The notes under the pieces were generated by a model. It saw nothing but the letters and a program-made list of their open reading frames with translations. It made no database searches and was not told the DNA's origin. This document shows positions 55,616 to 64,000 of a stretch of 64,000 nucleotides of DNA, piece by piece. The translations under genes and the position numbers were made by a program. Position 1 is the stretch's first letter. Each line of letters begins with the position of its first letter. This DNA comes from Pseudoalteromonas sp. UG3-2 (lineage in GTDB: Bacteria > Pseudomonadota > Gammaproteobacteria > Enterobacterales > Alteromonadaceae): contig NZ_JAWLJU010000001.1 of assembly GCF_037120705.1 (NCBI RefSeq), positions 682,001-746,000 on the forward strand, read 5' to 3'.

Positions 55616-58018
55616 TTAAAAGGTATAGTTCTTGATAACTCCATACAACAAATTCATATCTAATGGCTTTGCAAGATGATATACAAACCCTTGGTTAAGG
55701 TAGCATGCTACGTCTTCTGGCATAACATTCGCGGTTAAGGCAACAACGGGTATGTTTGGGTTTATTTTTGCAATCTCTAGCTGTGCTTCTTTGCCGTCCA
55801 TCTCTGGCATGTGGATATCCATCAAAATTAAATCAAAATTCTCACTTTTTACGGCATGTAAAGCCTCAACACCATTTTCTACTATGGTTAACGCCGCATT
55901 CGTTGGTTCGAGCATGCTGCGAATAACGACTTGATTAATTTTGTTGTCCTCTGCGATTAATACTTTCTTTCCTAAAAGTACTGGGGCATTTAAATGTTTA
56001 ATGCGTTGATTTTTGTTAATAAGGCTGGTTTTATCCAATGGCAGAATAACTGTCACTGACGTTCCGAGCCCTTCCTTACTCGTTAACTCGATTTCGCCTC
56101 CCATCAATTTAACTAAACTAAGCGTAATTGACATGCCCAAACCCGTACCACCATGTTTGCGAGTTGTAGACGCGTCTGCCTGAGTGAATCTATCAAATAT
56201 TTTTGACTGCATATCGGTTGACATGCCTATGCCTGTATCGATGACTTCAACTTTTAGCGCTTGTCTTCCTTGTTGTTTATGAGTGGACAGTTTAATTTCG
56301 ACAGAGCCTTGGTTAGTAAACTTAACAGCATTTGTCACCAAGTTTAAGATAATTTGTTTTACTCTAACAATGTCGCCAACCCAATGCTCACTAACGGATT
56401 TATTCATTGTTATAATTAAATCTATGGCCTTATTACTAACCAATGCATCAACATCGTATTTGACTGACTCTAAAACCTCTACAACAGAAAAAGGCGCTTT
56501 TTCAATCACTAATTTGTTTGATTCTATTTTAGAAAAATCAAGTATATCGTTAATGATCGATAGCAGGCTTTGAGCCGAAAATGCTGCATTATCAAGAACC
56601 TTACTGTTATTATCACTTAAATTCAGCTGCTGCAATAATTGTAAGCCACCTAAAATGGCATTCATGGGGGTCCGGATTTCATGGCTCATATTCGCTAAGA
56701 ACTCTGTTTTTGCTTGAGCCGCAGACTCTGCTTTGAGTTTTTCCGATTCTAATACTTCAAGCGTATTTACTCTTTCCGTAATATCATAATTTACGCCGAC
56801 CACCCTAACTGCGTTTTGCGAATCATCATGTATGACCTTGGCATTGGCCTTAATATGCTTAGTTTCACCACCTGTGCCAGTAATACGAAACTGTGTGTCA
56901 AATGCTACGTTTTCCCGTATTGCCTTATTGAGCAGAGCCTTTGTTTTATCAATGTCATCTGGATAAACAGCACTTTCCCATGCATCAAAAGCCCCAGAAA
57001 ATTTTGCCTTATCAATGCCATACAACTCATACATCCAATCATCCCAGTGCAATTCGTCTGTTTTAAGATCCCACTCCCAAACACCTAAACCCAGTGCATC
57101 ATTGGCTAACTGTAATCTAATGGACTCCGCTTCTGCTCTTTCTCTCATCAATTTTTCTTTTTGTTCAATTTCTTTTTGCCGAGTGATATCTTGAAAAACC
57201 CCAAAAAGACCTACACATTCTTCATTTTCAAACATGGGTTTGCCCAGAGCTTTAACCCAAATAGAATTGCCTTTATAGGTAACCAACTCGAGTTCTAAAT
57301 CCCATGATTTACCTTGCTCAATCCCGAGTGAGACGGCTTCTGTTATCAACTTCTGGCTCTCTCCGGGTTTATAAAAAGCGATTCCTGATTCAATAGAAGG
57401 CTTATAGTTGAAAGGGACTTCGTGTATTCGCTTGGTTTGTTCACTCCAAATTACTTCGTTGGTCTTAAGATCCACTTCCCAAGTACCAATATTGGCTGTT
57501 TGTTCAAGCTCCTTTAATAGATCAGCCTGCTTCTGCAGCACAAGCTTTTGTTTTGTCGCTTGTTCTATTCGCTTGATTTCATGTTCCTTAAGAGCGGTAA
57601 TGTCAGTATGTGCGCCCAACATTCTTATAGGCTTACCGTATTCATCACGAATAGCGATACCTCGACATCGGATCCACACCGTTTTGCCGTTTTTGTGGGT
57701 ATATCTCACAATTTGATCATAGGGGTGGTTTGCATCGTTGCAGTGTTTTTCAAAGTTTTCTAATGCTAACGAAAAGTCTTCTTGATTGATTATACCCTGC
57801 CACTCTGAAGCAAGGTGTTTCATATCCTCAGCACTATAACCCAAGGTTTGCCAAAAAGTCGGGCTCATCCACTCGTTTTCAGGTTTTTCTAGGTCCCAGA
57901 ACCACATACCATCGAGTGAAGAACTCTCTATAAATTCAAATATTTTGTCGTCGGATTTTAGCAGCTGCTTGAGCTCAGTATAAAGATAATGTTCGGTGTT
58001 AACGCTGGCCTTGTTCAA
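55616..58018 (-). CDS. hybrid sensor histidine kinase with three PAS domains and a receiver
   Basis: Soluble 800-aa signalling protein with no membrane helix. Three PAS(_3) domains at about 25-145, 165-290 and 300-420, each with the PAC tail (RYTHKNGKTVWIRCRGIAI, LVTYKGNSIWVKALGKP, RITGTGGETKHIKANAK). HisKA follows with the phospho-His in FLANMSHEIRTPMNAILGG, then HATPase with VKFTNQGSVEI, VIDTGIGMS and KHGGTGLGMSITLS, and a receiver domain with phospho-acceptor Asp in LILMDIHMPEMDG. No HPt domain or output gene is adjacent, so the phosphorelay partner lies elsewhere. Confidence 0.94.
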   Translation of the reverse strand: MNKASVNTEHYLYTELKQLLKSDDKIFEFIESSSLDGMWFWDLEKPENEWMSPTFWQTLGYSAEDMKHLASEWQGIINQEDFSLALENFEKHCNDANHPYDQIVRYTHKNGKTVWIRCRGIAIRDEYGKPIRMLGAHTDITALKEHEIKRIEQATKQKLVLQKQADLLKELEQTANIGTWEVDLKTNEVIWSEQTKRIHEVPFNYKPSIESGIAFYKPGESQKLITEAVSLGIEQGKSWDLELELVTYKGNSIWVKALGKPMFENEECVGLFGVFQDITRQKEIEQKEKLMRERAEAESIRLQLANDALGLGVWEWDLKTDELHWDDWMYELYGIDKAKFSGAFDAWESAVYPDDIDKTKALLNKAIRENVAFDTQFRITGTGGETKHIKANAKVIHDDSQNAVRVVGVNYDITERVNTLEVLESEKLKAESAAQAKTEFLANMSHEIRTPMNAILGGLQLLQQLNLSDNNSKVLDNAAFSAQSLLSIINDILDFSKIESNKLVIEKAPFSVVEVLESVKYDVDALVSNKAIDLIITMNKSVSEHWVGDIVRVKQIILNLVTNAVKFTNQGSVEIKLSTHKQQGRQALKVEVIDTGIGMSTDMQSKIFDRFTQADASTTRKHGGTGLGMSITLSLVKLMGGEIELTSKEGLGTSVTVILPLDKTSLINKNQRIKHLNAPVLLGKKVLIAEDNKINQVVIRSMLEPTNAALTIVENGVEALHAVKSENFDLILMDIHMPEMDGKEAQLEIAKINPNIPVVALTANVMPEDVACYLNQGFVYHLAKPLDMNLLYGVIKNYTF

Positions 58019-58256
58019 CGTATATTCTCTCTATTACAGAATTGATCTTATACTCAATCTTAATGATAGCAGCAAAAGTGACCAGCGCTGATTGATAGGC
58101 GCTGTTTTTATTAAAAGACAGCATTTATTGAGAAACAATATTACTCTTTATTCACCATAACCTCTTAACTTATCATTACGATTTGGCTAATGGTTGCCAT
58201 TTAGGCGTTAGAAACATACAATTTCGCGATTCATCATTTGTGGTCCAAGATTCACT

Positions 58257-60179
58257 TTGTCAGTCACTGCGATATTTTCATCTCAAGGCCCTTTGGCTAA
58301 ACATTTTCCAGGTTACCAGCCGCGCCAAGCTCAGATCGAAATGGCAGAGGCCGTTGCTAAAGCCCTCGATTCAAGACAGCAATGCGTGGCAGAGGCCGGC
58401 ACCGGCACCGGAAAAACTTTCGCTTACTTAGTGCCGGCCTTTAAAAGCAAAGGCAAAGTGGTGATTTCTACCGGTTCAAAAGCGCTACAAGAGCAACTCT
58501 TCCACCGCGATGTGCCCACCTTAAAAAAGGTTCTTACCAGTGGCAAAAAGGTCACCTTACTAAAAGGGCGCGGTAACTATTTATGCCCTTATCGCTTGTC
58601 GCAGCATCTCAGCCACGTGCCCACAGATGACCCCGATGTTATGCACCAATTAGCCATGGTGGCTAAATTTGCCAGCGAAACCCAAAGTGGCGATTTAGCC
58701 GACTGCGTTGGTATTGAGGAAGATGCCAAGGTGTTGCCTTATGTCACTTCTACCGCCGATAACTGCTTAGGCAAAGAATGTCCTGACTACCAAGAGTGTT
58801 ATATTCGTAAGGCGAGACTGAAAGCCATTGATGCAGATGTTGTGGTGATCAATCACCATTTATTTTTTGCCGATATGGCGGTAAAAGACTCTGGCTTTGC
58901 CGAATTAATTCCTACCGCTGACAGTTATATTTTTGATGAGGCTCATCAGCTTCCTGAAATCGCCAGTGATTATTTTGGTGAAACCATTAGCACCAAAGCC
59001 CTGCAAGCCTTAGTCAATGATATTAGAGTAATATACCGCTCTGACATTCCCGATATGTTGCAGCTTGGTAAAACCCTCAATAAATTGGAAACCAGCTTAG
59101 CGGACCTACGCCTGGTGTTTAATGCCGATGGTGCTCGTGGGGATTGGCGCGAGGCACTATCAAACAAACCCATCTGCGATGCCATGCACCGAGTGATCGC
59201 CAATCTCGACTTTTTATATAAAGTATTGAAACTGTGTTTAGACCGCAGCGAAAAAATTGAACATCCGTTCGAGAAAATCATGCAGTTTAAAAACCAGTTT
59301 GAACGGGCTTTTGATACCGCGCAAACCGGATTTAGCTATTGGTTTGAGACTACCCGACGGTTTTTATCCATTCATATTACACCGTTGGATGTATCTAATA
59401 AATTTGCTGACATTATTAACACCACCCAAGCCAGTTTTGTTTTTACCTCAGCAACGCTTTCTGTTGATAATTCATTAAATCATTTTAGCCGCAGTTTGGG
59501 GCTTAAGCCTAGCGCCGAATTTATTGTTGATAGTCCCTTTAACTATGGCCAACAAGCGTTACTTTGCTTACCTAGGTATTTACCAGAGAGCCGAGATGAT
59601 CTGATGCCCCATGCCTTGGTAAAAATAGCCAAACAGATCATCAAGGCAGCAAAAGGGCGCACTTTTTTATTATTCACCAGCTACCGCGCTATGCACCTTG
59701 TTTACGAGGGGTTAAGTACGGCATTGCAGTATCCCGTATTTATGCAAGGGCAAGCATCCAAACGGATTATACTGGAACAGTTTATTCGCCACGGCAACGC
59801 CGTGCTGCTTGGTACCGCCTCGTTTTGGGAAGGGGTTGATGTGAGGGGCGATACACTCAGTTGCGTTTTAATTGATAAATTACCGTTTGCATCACCGGAT
59901 GATCCCTTATTGCAAGCACGTATGCGAGATGCAGAAATGCAGGGCTTAGAGCCATTTGAAGCCATTCAGTTACCCCAGGCCGTGATCGCCTTAAAACAGG
60001 GCGTGGGGCGCTTAATTCGTGACGCCCAAGACCGTGGGGTATTGATTATTTGCGATAATCGTTTAGTTACGAGAAAATACGGCCAAACATTTTTGAGCAG
60101 TTTGCCAGATATGTCACGAACTCGAGACCTCAATAAGGCAATTCACTTTTTAGAGAACATAGACAACAATGAAACATAA
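58257..60179 (+). CDS. yoaA: ATP-dependent helicase YoaA (DinG/XPD type)
   Basis: Iron-sulphur superfamily 2 helicase implicated in replication repair with HolC in E. coli. 640 aa. Walker A EAGTGTGKT (46-54), four spaced cysteines of the Fe-S domain (GRGNYLC, NCLGKEC, YQEC), DEAH in IFDEAHQLPE, and C-terminal GTASFWEGVDVRGD and QGVGRLIRDAQDRG. The only start that aligns with the family N-terminus is TTG at 58257; the next ATG (58341) would cut off the region before Walker A. It overlaps tsaB by 11 bp, the same order as in E. coli. Confidence 0.92.
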   Translation: MSVTAIFSSQGPLAKHFPGYQPRQAQIEMAEAVAKALDSRQQCVAEAGTGTGKTFAYLVPAFKSKGKVVISTGSKALQEQLFHRDVPTLKKVLTSGKKVTLLKGRGNYLCPYRLSQHLSHVPTDDPDVMHQLAMVAKFASETQSGDLADCVGIEEDAKVLPYVTSTADNCLGKECPDYQECYIRKARLKAIDADVVVINHHLFFADMAVKDSGFAELIPTADSYIFDEAHQLPEIASDYFGETISTKALQALVNDIRVIYRSDIPDMLQLGKTLNKLETSLADLRLVFNADGARGDWREALSNKPICDAMHRVIANLDFLYKVLKLCLDRSEKIEHPFEKIMQFKNQFERAFDTAQTGFSYWFETTRRFLSIHITPLDVSNKFADIINTTQASFVFTSATLSVDNSLNHFSRSLGLKPSAEFIVDSPFNYGQQALLCLPRYLPESRDDLMPHALVKIAKQIIKAAKGRTFLLFTSYRAMHLVYEGLSTALQYPVFMQGQASKRIILEQFIRHGNAVLLGTASFWEGVDVRGDTLSCVLIDKLPFASPDDPLLQARMRDAEMQGLEPFEAIQLPQAVIALKQGVGRLIRDAQDRGVLIICDNRLVTRKYGQTFLSSLPDMSRTRDLNKAIHFLENIDNNET

Positions 60180-60855
60180 CCTATTGGCTATCGACGCTTC
60201 CACCGAGGCGCTCAGTATCGCTCTTCATTTTGAAGGCAAATTTATTCGACATTTTGAAGTCTGTCCGCAGCAACATAGCCAAAAGATTTTGCCTATTGTT
60301 GAGCGCATTTTAAGAGAGGCCGAAATTTCCTTAAGTGAATTAGATGGTATTGTATTTGGTCGTGGTCCGGGCAGCTTTACCGGCGTTAGGATCAGTACCG
60401 CCGTCGCCCAAGGGCTGGCTTATTCCAGTAATTTACCTTTGGTGGGTGTCTCCACATTGCAAGCCATGGCGCAACAAGCCTATATGGATCATGGCCAGCA
60501 ACAAGTGGTGGCGGCTATCGATGCCCGCATGGGAGAGATTTATCTGGCTCAATATCAAAGTGATGAAAGCGGCTTAGTGCAACCTTTGGCCGCAGAGCAA
60601 GTCATCAAGCCTGAGCAACTGCAATTGGATGCATCGGGCTACCATGGCGTTGGCACCGGCTGGCAGGCGTTCGAGCAATTAGCAGAGCAACTCAACGTTA
60701 GCGTGATTGATACCATTACTCTACCAGATGCTTATTATATGCTTTTTGTCGCAGAGGCCGCCTTTAGCAAAGGGGAAACGGTAACCGCTGCTGATGCGCA
60801 GCCGCAGTATGTTAGAGATACCGTTACATGGAAAAAGTTGCCAGGACGCGAATAA
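60169..60855 (+). CDS. tsaB: tRNA t6A-modification complex protein TsaB
   Basis: Dimerises with TsaD for the universal t6A37 modification of tRNAs reading ANN codons. 228 aa. LLAIDASTEALSIAL and the signature FGRGPGSFTGVRIS typify YeaZ/TsaB, with VAAIDARMGEIYLAQY. The ATG lies within the last codons of yoaA. Confidence 0.96.
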   Translation: MKHNLLAIDASTEALSIALHFEGKFIRHFEVCPQQHSQKILPIVERILREAEISLSELDGIVFGRGPGSFTGVRISTAVAQGLAYSSNLPLVGVSTLQAMAQQAYMDHGQQQVVAAIDARMGEIYLAQYQSDESGLVQPLAAEQVIKPEQLQLDASGYHGVGTGWQAFEQLAEQLNVSVIDTITLPDAYYMLFVAEAAFSKGETVTAADAQPQYVRDTVTWKKLPGRE

Positions 60856-60903
60856 AGGCGTATTTTTATACTATAAGTTGTTTGAGGTTACCCGAGCTCA
60901 CCG

Positions 60904-61200
60904 ATGAATTTAAATGCCATTGTTCAACAAGCTGGTACGTATCAACCTAAAGCACTGCCAAAAAAGGCGGTGCAACCTGTTGCGTCCGAACCTCAAGCAG
61001 CCCAGCAAAATAACCCACAAATTCGCAGCAGTGATAAAGGCATCGCGCTTGTTGAACAAATGCAAGCGCAGCAACGCTCCACCATATACGACCAACCCAG
61101 CTATAATAACGGCAAAGCCATTGGCGAGTATCGCGCCATTGCCATGGAATCCCGCCGAGAAGAGATTAAAGACTTAATTGGCGTATCGGTTTACGCTTAA
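60904..61200 (+). CDS. conserved-looking hypothetical protein after tsaB
   Basis: 98 aa, cytosolic, Gln/Ala-rich and probably partly disordered at the N-terminus (NAIVQQAGTYQPKALPKK), with a more ordered C-terminus (KAIGEYRAIAMESRREEIKD). The 48-bp spacing suggests co-transcription with tsaB. The position where E. coli has the lipoprotein gene slp/yeaY is occupied here by this protein. No family recognised. Two overlapping frames (60914-61177, 60910-61095) are shadows. Confidence 0.6.
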   Translation: MNLNAIVQQAGTYQPKALPKKAVQPVASEPQAAQQNNPQIRSSDKGIALVEQMQAQQRSTIYDQPSYNNGKAIGEYRAIAMESRREEIKDLIGVSVYA

Positions 61201-61411
61201 TTATATCTGCTTCACACAAAGTAAATTTACGCCTTGTTTCTAAACGCCGCCTTTTATAAGTGGTTAACTCCTATTACAGAACGATCTCGCTAAATACCCT
61301 ATTAAAGGTACTTATTTCTTCCACTTAGCAACTATTTCAGGTACTTTACTCGCTTCAATAGGTAGATATTGCATGTAATAGAATTTGCTATGAAATGTAT
61401 TAAGGACATGG

Positions 61412-61846
61412 ATGAAAACAATTACAAAAACTATAAGCCAAGCACTGTGCTTTGCCGTTGCGCTGGCAACAACAGGCTGTATTGGCGTTGCTTTAACTTA
61501 CCCAACAGACAAAACATCAACTCGTTATAAATCACTTACGATGGCTGACATGGAAGTACACTTTGGCGAGCCAGATACCGTCTACGGCTTCGGTGACTCC
61601 GTTACTTGGGTGTATAACAATAGAGGAGAAGAGGATGTTGGCTTAATCCTTGGGCTAGGGGTTGCTGTACCATTGATGTTTTCAGTGGATAAAAAAACCA
61701 AAATACACTTCGCCGATGGTATCGTGACCAAATTAAGCTACGTAAATGACGATAAAAAAATGGCTGGCTTAATCTGTGTGCCAACAGGGCTGATGACAAT
61801 GCATGGACCATCTGGATGGAACTGGCAATGTTCCTCGGGGGGCTAA
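61412..61846 (+). CDS. small lipoprotein, unknown function
   Basis: 144 aa. AAGGA lies 6 bp upstream of the ATG. The signal ends in a lipobox ALATTGC (Cys23, then Ile). The mature part contains MADMEVHFGEPDTVYGFGDSV, resembling the opening of the OmlA/BamE (SmpA) fold where a small domain reads LGxPd..G..WxY; then a hydrophobic stretch VGLILGLGVAVPLMF, and two C-terminal cysteines. The OmlA-like similarity is tentative. Confidence 0.7.
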   Translation: MKTITKTISQALCFAVALATTGCIGVALTYPTDKTSTRYKSLTMADMEVHFGEPDTVYGFGDSVTWVYNNRGEEDVGLILGLGVAVPLMFSVDKKTKIHFADGIVTKLSYVNDDKKMAGLICVPTGLMTMHGPSGWNWQCSSGG

Positions 61847-61923
61847 ACTAACAAGTACGACAAATAACCATTGCGAATAAATGGTAGAGGGCTGCATAAT
61901 AGCAGCCCAGTTAAAAAGTGCTA

Positions 61924-63219
61924 TTACTGCTTGCGAATAAACTCAATGAGCTTATCCGCAATCGCGGTATTGTTGTGCGAGCCAATAAAGGCTTCATAGC
62001 CCTTACCGTAAGCATAAACAGGCACATCAATGGCAGTGTGTCCGCCAGTAGTCCAGCCCGTGAATGAGGCTAAATCGATTGCTTCTTTCACTACCTTTTC
62101 TACGGCCTTGTGGTTGTTTTTCAGTGCGGCTTTTAACTTAAGCTCCGTCGCGCTGTCATACTCAAGCCCTGTGGTGGCTTGCCATACGGCTTTAACGTCT
62201 TTAGCTTGGCTTAACTTCTCAGCGATCACTCGCGCTGAGCCCGTTACCTTAGCAACCACATCTCGCTCCCAGCGATACTGGCCATGAGCGCCTAGAGTTA
62301 GCCCTCCCGTTGAATGATCTGCTGTGATCACTAAAACGGTGTCTGGGTTGTTATCAACGTAGGCTTTTGCCAATTTTATTGACTCAGCAAAATCGTCCAT
62401 TTCAGCCATAGCACAGGCAATATCATTAGCATGACCACACCAGTCAATTTGACTGCCTTCAATCATCATAAAAAAGCCAGCATCACTGCTGTTATCAACC
62501 AGCTTAAGTGCCTGTTTTGTCATGGCGGTTAACCGCATTGGCGCTTCATCAAGCGCATGGGGAAGGCCTTTTTCAGCAAATAATCCCAATGCAGGCAATG
62601 ACGAAATAGAATCTAAAGCTTCTAAGCTATCAATGTATTGGTAACCTGCTTGCTTAAATTCAGCCACTAGGTTGCGGTCTTCACGAATAAAATAACTGGT
62701 TCCGCCGCCTAACATAAGGTCAACCGCCGGCTTGTCATTAATTTTTAAATCCATGTAATCATCAGCGATTTCATTGTAGTTGCGACGTGACTCATTGTGG
62801 GCTGCAAAACTTGCCGGTGTGGCGTGGTTTATTTGTGAGGTGGCCACCAAAGCGGTTGTTTTGCCTTGCTTCTTGGCCATTTCTAGCATGGTTTCCAAAT
62901 GCGCTTTATGAGTGTCTACGGCGATTGCACCGTTATAGCTTTTGGTTCCAGTGCTGAGCGCTGTGGCTCCCGCAGCACTGTCCGTTACTATGGTATCATC
63001 GTCTGGGTAGGTGTGAGCCATGCCCACCAGCATGGAATCAAAAATAGTTGGCTCCACCACCTTGGTGTTAGCGTCATCTTTAAAGTAGCGGTAGGCCGTG
63101 GTGTAGGCAGGTCCCATACCATCACCAATCATATAGATAATATTTTTCGGTGCAGCGATGGCCTCTGGTGTCGACAGCAGACCCACCATGGCCGCAAGTA
63201 AGGTTGTTTTTAATTTCAT
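61924..63219 (-). CDS. periplasmic alkaline phosphatase
   Basis: Zinc/magnesium-dependent phosphomonoesterase, 431 aa from ATG 63219 (GGGAA upstream; the longer frame to 63273 lacks a signal peptide in the right place). Signal peptide TTLLAAMVGLLSTPEAIA. Metal and nucleophile sites: NIIYMIGDGMGPAY, VTDSAAGATALSTG with the catalytic Ser, MIEGSQIDWCGHAND and TADHSTGGL, and C-terminal WTTGGHTAIDVP. Phosphate release fits the Na/Pi symporter earlier in the window, but no clear Pho box was found in front of either. A hairpin GGGCTGC/GCAGCCC (61889-61908) lies between the convergent stop codons. Confidence 0.93.
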   Translation of the reverse strand: MKLKTTLLAAMVGLLSTPEAIAAPKNIIYMIGDGMGPAYTTAYRYFKDDANTKVVEPTIFDSMLVGMAHTYPDDDTIVTDSAAGATALSTGTKSYNGAIAVDTHKAHLETMLEMAKKQGKTTALVATSQINHATPASFAAHNESRRNYNEIADDYMDLKINDKPAVDLMLGGGTSYFIREDRNLVAEFKQAGYQYIDSLEALDSISSLPALGLFAEKGLPHALDEAPMRLTAMTKQALKLVDNSSDAGFFMMIEGSQIDWCGHANDIACAMAEMDDFAESIKLAKAYVDNNPDTVLVITADHSTGGLTLGAHGQYRWERDVVAKVTGSARVIAEKLSQAKDVKAVWQATTGLEYDSATELKLKAALKNNHKAVEKVVKEAIDLASFTGWTTGGHTAIDVPVYAYGKGYEAFIGSHNNTAIADKLIEFIRKQ

Positions 63220-63367
63220 TGTGTTTCCCGTGTTGGCAAATTGACGAAGCGAAAGCAGCGCTTTGATAAGCACACTTTACACATAAAGTGCACACCATTA
63301 AATTTCATCAAATCAATGTAGTAACTTCGAATATGTCACGTTAAGATGATAAATCAATGATAAAACA

Positions 63368-64000
63368 ATGAACACTAAAAAGAACGAACTGATGTCCCAA
63401 TATGCGATAAAAGAACAGAAAATAGGGCCATATGCTTTTCAGCAGTGGGGCCAAGGGCAAGAGACCGTGGTTTATTTGCATGGTTGGCAAGACAATGGCA
63501 ATAGTTTTTTGCCGCTTCAGCCGTTTACTAACCCAGCCCAACGCCATATCGCAGTGGACTTTTTGGGGCACGGTAGGTCTGACTGGAAAAGTCCCGACAG
63601 CTATTATTATTTTATTGACTACGTTTATGACTTAAAGTGCTTTTTAGACGCTTTGGAAATTGAAACATGTCATTTAGTTGGCCACTCGATGGGCGCCATG
63701 GTAGCAAATTTATTTGCCGCTTGTTATCCCAAGCGCTGTGACTCTTTGGCGCTAATAGAAGGGATTGGTATTGTTTGCAGCAGTGAATCGCAAACCCAGC
63801 AACAACTTATTAATGCGTTTACCTCAAGGGATAAACTTAACACTGCTAAGCCTCGTGCTTATGACAGTTTAGAGGTGTTAGCCAAGGTCAGAGCAAAAGT
63901 AGGGGACATTGATAGCGAAGCGGCAAAGACTTTAATGCAGCGTAATACCCACGCAAGCGCTCATGGCGTGGAACTACTGACTGACCCGAGACTGAAACAC
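63368..64000 (+). CDS. alpha/beta hydrolase (partial, cut by window end)
   Basis: Frame open from ATG 63368 to the window edge, 211 codons so far. Hydrolase fold marks: VVYLHGWQDNGNSF (oxyanion hole), VDFLGHGRSDW and the nucleophile elbow LVGHSMGAMVANLFA. The likely catalytic His is beyond the edge. A second in-frame ATG at 63392 is possible. Substrate unknown. Confidence 0.88.
   Translation, partial: MNTKKNELMSQYAIKEQKIGPYAFQQWGQGQETVVYLHGWQDNGNSFLPLQPFTNPAQRHIAVDFLGHGRSDWKSPDSYYYFIDYVYDLKCFLDALEIETCHLVGHSMGAMVANLFAACYPKRCDSLALIEGIGIVCSSESQTQQQLINAFTSRDKLNTAKPRAYDSLEVLAKVRAKVGDIDSEAAKTLMQRNTHASAHGVELLTDPRLKH

Noticed and set aside
1..64000. CRISPR arrays, tRNA or rRNA genes, prophage or intact insertion sequences
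   Set aside because: No regularly spaced repeats, cloverleaf-type sequences, transposase or phage genes were recognised on either strand.

Overview
The window looks like a chromosomal segment of a marine, chitin-degrading gammaproteobacterium of the Alteromonadales (Pseudoalteromonas / Colwellia / Shewanella neighbourhood). This rests on gene content and not on a database match: a ChiA of the size known from Alteromonas/Pseudoalteromonas, a NagP-type sugar permease, a TonB2-type locus with DUF3450 and a long ExbB, a GlyGly-CTERM protease, classical his and ilv attenuators and a MetJ box. No rRNA, tRNA, prophage or CRISPR was seen.

Layout. (1) 1-4128: chitin cassette with the end of one chitin-active enzyme, an AA10 LPMO and the GH18 chitinase ChiA; all three end in the same type of CBM5/12 chitin-binding module. 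(2) 4269-12780: an orphan solute-binding protein, a RecQ-family helicase overlapping anmK, an unknown beta-rich protein, a Na/Pi cotransporter, an orphan 7TM histidine kinase and a YcgN-type protein. (3) 13083-16672: a NagP-like permease and a methyl-accepting chemotaxis protein, each preceded by a palindrome with the core GGAACGTTCC, probably one LacI-type regulon for N-acetylglucosamine uptake and taxis. (4) 16920-26598: a six-gene TonB2-like energising operon (DUF3450, long ExbB, ExbB, ExbD, TonB, TPR) followed by a predicted beta-helix lipoprotein and a TonB-dependent receptor. This is the best candidate here for a poorly described multi-gene system. (5) 26740-28154: a possible small RNA, then asd behind a MetJ-type box.

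(6) 28292-46939: a DUF885 lipoprotein, a DUF4240 protein, ilvIH with an unannotated ilvL leader peptide and attenuator, a secreted M6 protease with a GlyGly-CTERM tail, isocitrate dehydrogenase, a possible degenerate HD-GYP protein with a DUF3192 partner, xni, ppnN, a diguanylate cyclase, an M61 peptidase, a YkvA/DUF1232-like protein and a family 25 glycosyltransferase with a strong hairpin in front of its start codon. (7) 47085-47294: a MITE-like element with about 50 bp imperfect terminal inverted repeats, which supplies part of the stop codon of the next lipoprotein gene. (8) 47960-55150: the complete hisGDCBHAFI(E) operon on the minus strand with its six-histidine leader peptide and attenuator. 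(9) 55307-64000: a small acidic protein, a hybrid sensor kinase, yoaA-tsaB, two unknown small proteins, alkaline phosphatase and the start of an alpha/beta hydrolase cut by the window edge.

Together, regions 1 and 3 form a pathway: secreted LPMO and chitinases cut chitin, the MCP may steer the cell to the product, and NagP takes up GlcNAc. AnmK adds the related recycling of cell-wall amino sugars. The TonB locus powers an outer-membrane receptor of unknown substrate. The rest is mostly core metabolism, signalling and DNA maintenance.
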